Shown in pieces: positions 23,600-35,800 of a DNA stretch of 64,000 nucleotides. The notes under the pieces were generated by a model. That model saw only the letters and a program-made list of their open reading frames with translations, searched no databases and was not told where the DNA came from. The translations under genes and the position numbers were made by a program. Position 1 is the first letter of the stretch. Each line of letters starts with the position of its first letter. The stretch is from assembly GCA_959347315.1 (NCBI GenBank), contig OY365807.1:15317374-15381373 (forward strand). The letters are read 5' to 3'. This DNA comes from Bimastos eiseni (Eukaryota > Annelida > Clitellata > Crassiclitellata > Lumbricidae).

Positions 23600-24340
23600 T
23601 AACTGCCATTACTGCTGATTTCCCCCTCTTTGCATTTTCCTCTGTTGTGCGGTACCTTGGAGTCATGTTGGACCAAGAGCTCACCTTTGCGTCTCATATT
23701 CACCGTCTTTGCCGTGATTCATACTACCAGTTGCGTTAGCTTCGAACTGTTTCCCGCTCGCTAACTCCAGACGCCACAGCTACCCTTGTTCACGCCTTCA
23801 TTACTGCCCGACTGGATCAATGTTGCTCACTCTATGCAGGCCTTCCAGCTGGGTGTTTGCGGTGCCTGGAGCGGGTTCTGCGTTCTGCTGCACGTCTTGT
23901 TGGACGCATTCCTGAATTTGGCCATGTTTCCGGCTATATGCTGGATGTGCTGCACTGGCTCCCCCTCCAACAGCGAATCTTGTAACGTATCATCTCGTTG
24001 GTATGGCGGTCCTTGTTAGGTCTCGCCCCTGCCTATCTTCGCGATCTCTGTTACTCTACTTTGAGTGTACTATGTCGCCGCTCTCTACACTCTACTGAGC
24101 GAGGCATGCTCATTGTCCCATTTGCCCGTACAACTACTAAACAGAATCGTGCGTTCTCAGTGGTTGGCCCCTCGCTCTGGAACATGCTCCCGTTGGCGTT
24201 GCGGTTGTCACCAAGGGTCCACTCAAACTCATTTTATGCTTGCCTTAAAACTGTTCTTTTTAAACGTGCTGGAGTCGAGAGCGCTTCTGAGTAGTAGCCT
24301 TGAAGGGGCGCTATATAAATCTCTGTAATGAATGAATGAA
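23600..24340 (+). mobile_element. CR1/L2-type LINE, 5'-truncated RT C-terminus and 3' end
   Basis: With several frameshifts, the + strand encodes the end of a non-LTR reverse transcriptase: VRYLGVMLDQELTFASHI, then VHAFITARLDQC, LHWLPLQQRI, GLAPAYLRDLCY, VPFARTTTKQNRAF and SVVGPSLWNMLPL. It ends with GAGTAGTAGCCTTGAAGG and an AATGAATGAATGAAT tail. This is the most complete member of the family in the window and the reference for the shorter copies. The catalytic palm domain is absent. Confidence 0.88.
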
Positions 24341-24594
24341 TTATGGATGACAGAAAACTTCTGAGGAGTGCAGAGAACTGCTAAAAGGTACTCATAGTGG
24401 CCGATTCCTGTTTATTTCGTGTCTGTCTCTGTGTCTGTCTCTGTCTGTCTGTGTCTGGCCTGTCTGTGTCTGCGCGTTGACGTTCGGTCGTTATCCAAGA
24501 GTCGCGGTTGGCATCGGTTGGGCGCGTAATTCTTCATTCGCCCGAGCGTTAGAACCGATAGTTGCTGGGATCAGATGCTGCTACTGGTGGTGGT

Positions 24595-24638
24595 GGTGGT
24601 GGTGGTGGTGGTGGTGGTGGTGGTGGTGGTGGTGGTGG
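24595..24638. repeat. (TGG)n trinucleotide repeat
   Basis: About 14 uninterrupted TGG units. The flanking segment 24640-24900 shares a short CTACCAGxxGAATACC word with 25645-25680, suggesting both belong to one unclassified repeat. Confidence 0.95.
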
Positions 24639-25142
24639 CTCAGATGGGATGCCTGCAGAGCTACGTAGATGGTGCTGCAATGGGCTGCGTTAACGATCCA
24701 TATCAAGTCTTCGGCAATGCCATGTTACTAGGCGGTGGGTGGGACGCATCCTTAGCCACCAGATGCTACCAGAATGAATACCCCATAGACCTCTCCTGTC
24801 GCCCCTCCCCGGTTCTACAAGCGCACTCATTGCCTCTGTGGTGCTTCTTGGGCGATCGGTCAGAAGCCTGTGCATTGTTGAGATAAGCCTAGTAAGGCTA
24901 GTATAGGCTAAAACATCGTTATAAGTATGACTTGCGTATTAGCTTAAGTATGAGTTGCGGCTTGTGCAAGAAGTCTTGAATGCCAACAAACGCTGTACGT
25001 GTTTGTCCTAGCAGTATGTTAATAGAGCTGGGTAATTTCGTTACCACTCGTCTAGTGGTAATCATAACAGTGCACATATACCTGCAAATTTCTTAGGTGC
25101 TAAGCGCAAGACAGCTCCAGCTCCAACTTATAAGCTTATTCA

Positions 25143-25639
25143 CAATTTTTATTTATTTTTATTTATTCTGAAATTTGATATCGCCCTTCTTCCAATATCT
25201 TTTGTTCAGAAATGCACGAGCCTCGACGGCAGTTGTAGGCTTATTGCAGAGCAATTACTGACATAAGTTTATTTAGCGACGCATCCATAACAACGGTGAT
25301 ATGCGTTGCAGAGCAATTATGCGCGAAGGACTTTACATGTAGGCTTATTCAGGGCCATACTGAGCTATATATAATTGCGCCCTGTGCCGAGCATTAATCT
25401 GGCGCCCCAACATTTTGAATATAGTGCATTTTATGGAATAATAAGTTATTTCATCCTGAAATTTGCGTCCTTTCCATATTTGCGCCCTGGGCCACGGTCC
25501 CAGGCCCCCCTCGGTATACGGTCCTGGACTTGCTCAAGTTCTCTACACAGTGACTGACGCCTCGGACGAGGGTCAAACCCGCTCAGCACACACTGAGTGT
25601 TACGGGCCGACTGCTCTAACCGACCAGTCACCGTGCCAC
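25143..25639 (-). mobile_element. tRNA-derived SINE, copy 2, interrupted by a MITE
   Basis: Same family as 7617-7858. The head is at the right (CGTGCCAC on the + strand near 25639, degenerate box B GGGTCAAACCC near 25571), and the tail at the left ends in TTTATTTATTTTTATTTATT near 25150. The body is split by a 177-bp CAGGGCC MITE at 25350-25526 plus about 16 extra bases. The word GGACTT occurs on both sides of the insert. Confidence 0.75.
25350..25526 (+). mobile_element. 177-bp CAGGGCC MITE, copy 2
   Basis: It aligns end to end with 1920-2097: CAGGGCCATACTGAGC at the left, GTGCATTTTATGGAATAATAA in the middle split here as GTGCATTTTATGG and AATAATAAG, and CCTCGGTATACGGTCCTG at the right. Flanks GGCTTATT and GACTTGCT match at six of eight positions, so the target duplication is only tentative. 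It adds a CGTCCTTTCCATATTTG segment absent from copy 1 but shared with copy 3 at 60599. Confidence 0.75.
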
Positions 25640-27772
25640 ACTACCAGGACGAATACCACATGGACCTCTCCGTGTAATGGACACGGTGGGTAGTCTTACG
25701 ATTATAAGCACCACCAAATTACTGCGTACTGTGTGTAGCGCAACCTCAACGCGCGGCAGAATTTAAACTCCATAGAATTTGCTGCAGTTGCTTCACGAGC
25801 AATTTATTATAATTTTTAAACTGAGCTTTCAATTAAATCAAAAACCAATCGATCCTAACTATTGTGAACAGCAAATTTAAATAAAATATTTTTATATAAG
25901 CAACTGATAAATAGACATTCCGCACGTTTTATATGACTTTGTGCGATTGCTTAAACAATGTTTAGACCCTCATAATTTTACGTGCTGGAAACTTTGACAT
26001 TGTCTCAAAAGACGCTACGTAAATGTTAACCTGATACAATCCTAGGCATCTATTCACTTAACTAATTCAATGATGTTGGCAATGGTTGCATACAGCCTAC
26101 CGTGAAAATTAAGGTTGAAAAATTTAAAAGACACTGAAATATTAAGTAGACCTAACTTAACTGAAGGTGTATAGGACTATAGGCCTACCGATAACCAGAA
26201 TTCACTTAGGGGCCTCTTAAGTGGTTCAAGTCGGGCCATTTTGAGCAATAGAGCGGATCTGTTCTTCGCCCCTTAATATTTGTTGTTAACAACTGTTTTA
26301 GACCTACATGTAGCCTACATCACTCCACTAAATATAACTACTGTACGAATGAAATGGATCTGAAACGCTGCCTGTAGGCCATATGCTGATAACATTCGAC
26401 TCTATAAGCCTAGGCTATCTTTCAATAATTTTCCACCTCAAGTCTCTCACTCTGCTATTCAAATCCTTTGACTTAGAACAGATCGTGTTCGACCAGAACG
26501 ATTCAGGCTTGCATACATAATATCATCCAAGGTTATTTAGTATAAGCCAAGGTTGAGATTAAAAGCAGTTCAGATGGAATATTATGAGTTTGAGAGTATC
26601 CGGTAAGAAGGTATGCCGGGGCCAGAGGTGTAACAGGGTTTTTAAAAGTGGAGGGGCATAATTTAAAAAATATTGCGTTACCCCACTTTTTGAATTTTGC
26701 CCCAGAAATTTGAAAATAACAAAAGTCATCTTAAAAAGCCATTGGAGAAACATAAAAAGAGTCGATTGGGGGGGGGGGGGGTGGCATACGGAGGGCACTG
26801 AGCACTAAAACTGTGACTAATAATTAAGGTGAGTGCTCGAGATAAAATTCAACTACCCAGTTACAGATTTGATCTGGAATATCAAGAGTGGAGATTTTGC
26901 ATTGGATTACCACATTGGCGGCTTTCGACTTCACTCACCTTTGGGTTAGTGTTTGACAATGATTTTACTGTTTTTACATAATACGCCTTGAGCAATTATT
27001 TCGGCGCTATAACAGTTATTAGATTAGATTAGATTAGCTTTTGGCTAAGTTCTAGGATTGCGAATTCCGCGCTGAATGTAACTTTGGACAGTTCCATTAT
27101 GAGAGCAAGAGGGTTCAGGTTAACGAGCAAATCGCGAATGAAGCTGTGTTAAGCTATCTTCTTCTCTGCATGCAACGTATGCAAGCTTATTGTTGAGTGG
27201 AATCCCTCTGGAATCAACAGGAGCAGACTCTGTTTGTATAAACAATTGTACTGAGATGCAACGAAGCAACTAACCAAAGCTTTCCACCACTGTTTTGGTT
27301 TCCTCTATTATTCTGGTAGAGGATCGTTGATGATTTTTCTCCGGCATTTTCCTGGCATTTTTAGTATTTGCGGATTATATTTGCGGGTTTTCGACGATCG
27401 TTGGTAATGGTAAGCCAGAAATAATTGATTATTCGAGCTGTCTTTAGTTTGTAAAGAATCATTAGTTTTAAAGGTGTAACAATTTGAGATCATCACTGTG
27501 AAACTTATGATTGTTTGATGCAATGAACCCAATGTGCCGTAAAAGCTAGCAGCCGATCGAATTGGGTAATTGCCGGTTTAAGTGACAAACATAAACTTAT
27601 ATTAAAATTCTCGCTATGTGAAGTGTTTAACGTTTAGCTTCGAACGATGCAATGCATTTCTTCACGGTAATGTTTATTACATTTCTTTGACTTTTCATGG
27701 CGTATACGTGATTTTCAAATTTCGGTCGGGTGTTTTTGTTTTGATCTTTAGACTTCATCTATCGACGGACTA
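25640..27772. other. intergenic and 5' flank of boll
   Basis: No gene recognised. A G14 run at 26768-26781 follows an AT-rich segment beginning CAGAGGTGTAACAGGG near 26625 that has MITE-like character. One TAGGCCTA is at 26180. An AG at 27751-27752 (GATCTTTAG) just upstream of the boll start ATG may be the acceptor of a 5' untranslated exon lying in this stretch. I could not identify a TATA box. Confidence 0.4.
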
Positions 27773-30700
27773 ATGGGCGACTCGACGCTGGACCATAGTA
27801 AATCTGCCTTTTTGAGCCAAATTCCGAAGTTTGGAATACTCATTCCAAACAGAATCTTCGTTGGAAGCATTTCAGGAAGTGTTAGTCTGAGTCATTTCAA
27901 AATTAGTTTAAAACTGCATCAGTTGACAATTTTATGATGATGTTCAGGGCAGCATCCAGCATTTTAGCTGGGTAGGGGTGGGGGGTTTAAAGTATTTGTG
28001 AGACAGTGGACATAATGATCAAAACAGGAAATAATTGGTCAGTCTGCCAAGTTTGGTGACTTCAGCCTAGGACATCAGCACTGATATTGATTCGTGGTGT
28101 GATGACAATCTTAAGTAAATTTCCATATGATTATGTTGCTCTTGTATGTATTTTGGGAATCAATGTCCAATGATTGACTTTGTCAGCAAACTAACTTTCA
28201 TTGACTCCACATTAGTTCTCCCTCATGCATTAGTCAAGTCTGCTTCCACATCCTTGATTTGCCGCAGGTGCAGAAATGGGTGACAAATTCCTTAAGCCCT
28301 CATTGATTTGGGTAATGGTGATGATTTTTTTAAGAGGAGGGGGTTGATGACACGAATAATCTGAATGTGGGATAGCAATGTAATTGTTTAAAATGTGCTG
28401 AAGGTTAGGAGGATAGCACTCATCACTCATGGTAATGTGCAGGAACAAGTGATAACAATGACATAGACTTTAACTTATGATCTTGTTTTTAATCCTGCTC
28501 TTTATTCAGACAACAGAGGCTGAATTGAGACATTTCTTTTCAACATATGGAACAATTAAAGACTGCAAGATCATCTTGGATAAAGCAGGTGTAAGCAAGG
28601 GGTAAGTAATCACAATTGCTACTAGCAATACAGGGTCTGTCGTAGAAAGCTATCTGTCAGAGTATAAATTCATGTCAGCATTATATATGGATGAGTTTTC
28701 TAATGTACTTGCATTTACTTGAACAGTTAACTCTAGGAAGCAGCTGTATTTATTTAATTTAGAAGAAGTAAGGATGTTGGCTTAATGAGAATGTATAATA
28801 TTATATGTTTAAAGGTAATCATAAAATGTTAGTATTGAGTTATTTTCATGTGCACAGCTCTGACTTTTTTTGAACAGGTATGGGTTTGTTACATTTGAAA
28901 CTACTGATGATGCTTCAAAACTTCTGAAGCAGGAGGTATGTATGTGTGACGTTAATAACCATTTTTATAGCACATGCTAACCCTTTGACTGCCTGATATT
29001 ATTTTCCCTTGTTCTGGCCTGCCCAAGTGTGTTTGGGGTTCTGGTAAAGTGCAATGGCAATACCATAATTTGTTTTTGACTGGCATGCTGCTTGTACTGT
29101 TGCCTATTGGTTAATATGAAATTTGGTTGAAGTAAGATGTTTACTATGGTTCCCTGCCTTGCATCTTAACCTAACTTGATCATAGCATGACTCAATAAAG
29201 TGAATAGAGCTGAGTTGACATGGCTAGCTTTATTGTTTTGATTTTACCAAAGATTGTGCTAAAGGGGTAGACAATCATATAAGTGATCAGTGTTCTAAAT
29301 TAGCATGCAGCAGCAGCTCTATGGTCAGCAGGACAATGTGACTGTTTAAAATGACATGAATGACTCTAGTGTGAAATGCTATAGAACACCCAACTTAGCC
29401 CAGCCAAGTCAGCAGAGCTTGAATTTGATTCATGTTGCTGATTTTTGTCAATGCAATTGGAAGATGGGGATGAGGGAGTCAAGACACCAATTATATTTAC
29501 GGTTATTACTTCATCTGTATTTATGTAGCAACACTATATGATCAGTTTCCTATTCATGTTAGAAGTTTTTAAAGGCTTGTGGTCCTTGGGTGATGGTGTT
29601 CACCTCACACCTTGTGCTGTTATTTCTTGGAAATCTAGCAACTGCCATGACCATTCCTCTCCAGTTTTTTCTGTCTGAAGTTGCATATCTTAATTCCTCC
29701 AGGCTCATTTCAGTTTTTTCCTGTATCACATCAATCCATTTTTTCCTTGGGCGCCCTCTTTTCTTCCTTCCTCCTCCACATGCCAGCATCATTTCCTTTT
29801 CCACTCCATTTGATCGCATAGCATGTCCGAAAAACCCTAGCTTCCTACTCAACACTGTTTGTTGTAACGTCTCATCATTCTCGACTCCAATCTTCCTGCG
29901 AACTTCTTCGTTAGTCTTCTTCTCCGTCCATGATATTCTCTGCATCTTCCTACATATCCACATTTTGCATGCGTTGATTTTCTTCTCCATGTTCTTTGTC
30001 ATTGTCCATGTCTCACAGCCATATTGTACTGTAGGAAAGATCATTGCTCTCACTAATCTTTTTTTTGTGTCTATGCTCACATGTTTGTCTTTCCATATCT
30101 TTTCCAGTCCGTTCATTGCAGCTTTCCCTATCGCCACCCTTCTCTTTATTTCCGAGTCACATTTTCCCTCGTTTTCTATTAATGATCCCAGGAACGTGAA
30201 GCTTGTTACCACTTCTATTTCCTCTCTGTCTATCTCGAAACTGTCCCAATCAGCTGTTGTCATTATCTTTGTCTTCTTTAAGTTGAAGTATAGGCCTGCC
30301 TTCTCACTTTCTCTCTTCAGTCTTCTTATCAGATTTTCCAGATCTGCTTTCTTCCCTGCCAGCAGTATTGTGTCATCCGCATATCTTAGATTATTCAATG
30401 TCCTTCCTGCTATTTTTACTCCTTCAGTTGCTTCTTCCATTTCTGCCCTCCTCATTATCCTTTTTGCATACAGGTTGAAAAGAAATGGGGATAGGATGCA
30501 CCCTTGCCTCACCCTTTTCTTGATTTTAAATTTGTCTGTGTCTCCAAATTCTGTTCTTATCACTGCTTCCTCATCTTTGTACAATCCCTTTAGTAGTTGT
30601 ATCAAATGTTTTGGTATACCCATTTCTATTAGAGTTTTCCACATCAGTTCATGGTTAATGCAGTCGAATGCTCTGCTATAATCAATGAAACATGTGTATT

Positions 30701-33700
30701 TTTTGTCCATATTCCATTTGCCTTTCCATTATCCACCTCATGTTGGCAATATAATCTCGCGTTCCCCTGGATTTCCTAAATCCTGCCTGATTGTCCGGAA
30801 CCTCTCTCTCAATTATAGTCTCCATTCTTTTATGAATTATTTTGAGTAGTATTTTGCTTGTGTGGGAGTAAAATGGGGCAACATGCGTCTCATAAAGCCT
30901 CTGTTGCTCAATTGCCCATCACACCACCTACCCGTGGTACCCCTGTTGGAAGCAAAGTGTGTGGTGGACGACCGAATCCTCGCCAGTATATGCGAGTCCC
31001 AGAGGAGAAGATCTTGAAGGACGGATGGTGGAAGTCATCAACGCAAGGAGATGGTGTCTCAATAAAAACTCCCAGGGAAAGGCAATGGCAAACCACCCTT
31101 GTTAATCTGCCAAGAAAACCATAATGATGGTGTTAGGAGTTTTTAAAGGGTTATGGTCCTTGGGTGATGGTGTTAGAAGTTTTTAAAGCACTATGGTCCT
31201 CTGCCTTAGCTTACTTGTTTTGTGGTGTATTTATTTCTTTTATTGCATTCACTGCTTGGTTTTAGGGCGAGCATCTCTTTTTCAAAGATCGTAAACTAAA
31301 TATTGGCCCAGCCGTCCGAAAACAGGTAGGTACATGCACTTTGTGAAAACTTGCATGTATGTAACATTGTACATTGTGTACAGTTGTAGACCTGCAGTGC
31401 ACATGTGCTTATACAAGCACACACTATCGATATAATTCATTTATTTGATTTGCAGCGAAATTCTGCACCATTTTTCTTTTGATGTTTATTTTATGCAAGT
31501 TTATGCTATTAGTGAAGTATGTAGTTGACGAGTTTGTTTTAGCAGGGATTTTGTAACTCCTAAGGATATTCTGTTGATGAGATCAGTAGTAGCTCTTTAA
31601 AATCTGTTTTGATGGTTGGTTAGATTACATCATAATGTGATGGGATTAGATTTAATTTGGAAGTTAAAACTTGATTGGTGAAGTACAGCGTTTGATCGTG
31701 TTTGTATTTCAGCAGACCACGGCTCCAGTTTTAGGTGAGTGAAGAATAAAGTTCATTAAAATCCTCATTTGCTGTTGCTACATCAGTTGAACATTTTGAC
31801 TGAACTGATTTTGGATTTGAGTCCTTTTTATCAGCCTGTCTTTTCTGACCTTTGATCTGTGTGACTGTAGTATGATGATACTGAACGGATACTGCTGGTG
31901 GCGGGCCAGGCTCTTTGTGATTGAAATGGGGCTGCAGCTTTGAGGCTGATTAAGGAGCATAAGGATGTCACTGTCCCTATATAGGAGACTGACAGTTTGC
32001 AACATTTTATAATTACACAAAAAGCCTGCATGATTTTCCTTAGTTTCTGAACCTAGAAGTTACTGCTGGTACTATGAATGTGATGCTGCCATTTGATGCA
32101 AACTATAAAGGTAGCATACTTGCAAGCAGTATATAGAAACTTCTCAGAAGCTTTATCCCATTGGTTGGATGATCATTGGGCTAAACCTATAAGGCAGAAA
32201 CACAGCTAAAGTAGTCTAACAAACAACAAACTCTTCCAGTGCTTCACCCTAGCAGTGCCAGTCCCAAGCCTGGATAAAGGAGGAGGGCAATTCTGACTAT
32301 CTTTGTAACCACACTGTGGTGTTAAACTGAAACTACTTACAACAAAAGAACACTTTTAAAAGGACTAACATGAGGTGGTGTTCATTTGATGACTAACAAA
32401 TGACACCTCTAGGCAGAGTGGCACCAGAGGTATATTCTCTGATTGATCAATTCTCCAAGTACTGCTTGGCACAGGTTTGTTGAACTTGGCAGTACCAGCC
32501 AGTGTCCTGTAATGGCTAATGCAAATGACATTGAAGTTTTAAGGGTCATTATGTTCTGGTTAATTGCTTTTGATTGCCTCTGACATTGTGATGATAAGGT
32601 GAGAAGATTATTCATATTGAACTCTGACTTATGAAAGGCCTGTTCTATGTTGTGCAACTGTATTTGCAGAGGCTGGAGCTGGAGGAGGTGGTTCTCTGGT
32701 ATATGCAAACGGTGCTCCAGTTGCTTTTCCTAATATGATGCCTTTTATCTCTGGTCCGGAAAGTCTTGGTTTTCCTCATATGGTAAGCCACAGCAGTGTT
32801 TCATCTACACTTTACATTTCCACATGTTGTCGCCTGTAGATGTTGAGTGCATTAGTTGTTAGACTAGTTGAGCCATAACTGTGTTCTGTAGGTGATGGAC
32901 ACATTGTTATTTCTTAGTGGGTAATATTTCTCAGGAGTGAGCAACAGTAGTCACACCTACATGTAGGCCCTATGTTTTTAATTCATTATGAACTTATCAA
33001 GTAATAAACCGTCAACTACTTCACTTCACAGTGCTCTGAAGTATCATATCCTCAATGCAAACTTACCAGGCCTTACTGTTTTATTTTTAAGGCTGTCTTG
33101 TCTTTCAGCCTGAGTATTGAGATATTATTTTTTTGGTTCACTTTTTAAACGTGATATTGCTTTCAGATGAGAACTGAACTACAGTCTCTGTTTTTGTCTC
33201 TAGAAGCAAAGTGGTTTGATATTTCACTGCTTTATGGAAACCCCATATATTCTGTTCACATTTCTTAGTGAATTTGCCGCTGACTCTTAGCTGGTTACCT
33301 TGAATTTCAGCATGTGTGTTGATTTAGCCTAGAATGACCATCAGTTGATGACGGAGGTGTTATTGCATTTTACAAATCTAAGATTCTATTTGATTAGACT
33401 CTGTTTTGGAGCACAATCTTTGCTAAATGGAAGTATTATTAGAGGTGAAGTTGCTGGTGAACCAAGCCAATAAATGTGGGTCAAGCATGTTGCCAAGAAG
33501 GCATATGAAACGGATGCTAAATTCAATAGCTTTTGTTATTGTGGCTGAACTATAACAGCTGTCCTCTTTATTTCTCTTTCTCTGCACAGTTTTTCTCTGC
33601 CAATTTTTAGGTGATTGCATTACTTAGTTTTCAAGTAGACTAGTTAAATGAAAGTCTGGTAATGCGTGGTTGATGAGAGTTAAGCTTTCAGAAATGTGTG

Positions 33701-34514
33701 ATAATGGAACATGTGCTGCTGCTTGAAAATTGCCAGAATCTAAAAAGTACATGCTCTCTTATAGGTCTATAGTTGTTTATATGCATTTACAGCACCCTTT
33801 ATTAATGCAGACCTATTGATTTTGTTTAGAACATTATATTATGCATACATTAAATACTTGGTAAATCAGTAACACGTTTTTAAATGTTTCAAAGGCATTC
33901 ACTTTAAGAATTTATATGGTGCCCTTTCATGGTATCTACTCATAAGCAATCCCTACTCCTACCCAGACAACAATGTAAGTTTTCACTTTTCAAATGGCCA
34001 TAAAATGTACCACTACACGAATTTCGGGAAAAGACATAACTCCAGAGGAAAACCATTCCAAACCCTGGGGCCAACTACAGAGAATGTGCAGTTTTACATC
34101 GCTGCTGTGCCGGCAAATTGAACCACAGGAATCCCCTCTCAACAGAGCAAAGGTGTGACTATGCTGGTCCCTCAATACCAGCTGACAATAGTCTATTAGG
34201 TAGGCTGGTGCAAGGCCAAGTTGGCATCCCCAGACCAGAATGATAACTCTATACTCAATACTCTGTACTATATTGCTGTCGGACAGGAAGCCAATGCAGG
34301 ACCTTCAGCATAATATCTATTATATTGTGTATACATTACAAGTATTGCTTTGAAAAGAGCATTTTCAAGGTATAATTAAACAAATCCAATTAGTCCTTGT
34401 ATGTTGTTAGCAAAGATGGCCTATTATACATGTATCTTGTGCCTCAACTCGCACTAGAGTCTACAGTGGTGTCAAGCTACCTCAACTTAATATATATGCA
34501 CATGTATGTGTGTG

Positions 34515-34545
<31 letters not shown>

Positions 34546-35437
34546 GATGTAAGATGATAAATATCAATCATCATATAATGTCTAATGCTGTGATATATAG
34601 ATTTACATATATGATTGCCATACTGTCTTTCGCTGTCAGGTTACTGTCAACCAGCAAGTGGCAAGTCGCCTTAGCTTGTCAGTTATGCTCTAGGTCGGAT
34701 GGAACGGCCCAAGGAGGAGGAGGTCTGATGATGATATTCTGAGTTGCATCTCTTGCTGGTTCCAGTGTTACCCATGTTCTCATCATTCATTTGCTCCAAG
34801 TTCTGTGGCGTTGTGTTGATTGAATTCGAAATGTTTGCATGGTGAATCAGGTGGCATTTGTACAGAGTAACTAACTGCCTTACCGAACGCCGCAAAAAGA
34901 TGTCGGCACGCGTGGCTCTACTGCTGAGCTGTTGACTTTGCTTTGCTGATGCATTTTCGGTGAATTGGTGTTTAGTTTTATTTGCTTGGTTTGTTAGGCC
35001 TTGCAACAGAGAAGATTTCTGTTATTGATTTTTTGCGATCGGTCTTGGTTTGTTGCAGTTACGTGTAGCTTTGCGTGTAGTTATTGTTTGTTTCTGTGAA
35101 TTTCATCAGTTCTTAGAGTTGTTGACATTACTAGTGCAAAATTAATTACAGTCTAAAACTGTTAGGTACGTGACAGAACTGTTGATGCTGATTCTAATTT
35201 TTTCTAACTTTAGTTTTTGGTGTAGCCTACATTATCATGTTGTAGGGATTTAGATTGATGATCATTTTAAGTGATAACATATTTGAAACTTAATTAATTC
35301 CAATTAAAGATGATTAAAGGAGATAATAAAGTTGAGGAAAGGCATTCATGTTCTTAAGGTTGAGGATCCTTTGACCAAGGCACGAACGCAATCATGGTCA
35401 TCCAGCAATGGAACTCTTTAGCATGATTGCAATTGTC

Positions 35438-35470
<33 letters not shown>

Positions 35471-35753
35471 CACATATATTTATATATGTATATATATAGA
35501 GGTTTCTTTACAGGACGGTCCTGCTGATTTTTAATCCTTATTATTGACCTTCATTTGTTGGAATTTGCCCTGCGATGATACCTGCTGTATGGAGGCTTGT
35601 GTAACCCAGGTGCCCTGCCTTTGCTTGGGTTTTGTTTGGTTCCTATGGAAATTGGTTGTTGAGCTTGTCTCTATGGACTCAGTTCATCTGCTGCTTTACC
35701 ATAGTCTTTAGGCATCTGCTCATTGATCATGCCTGGCACACCCAGTGGCCATA

Positions 35754-35800
<47 letters not shown>

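Noticed and set aside
24477..24886. Poly-Trp and poly-Val frames
   Set aside because: They are translations of the TGG repeat with no supporting family similarity.
29590..30681. 363-codon + strand open frame
   Set aside because: It is the antisense of the LINE reverse transcriptase, whose motifs (YADDTILL, FIDYSRAFD) are only on the minus strand.
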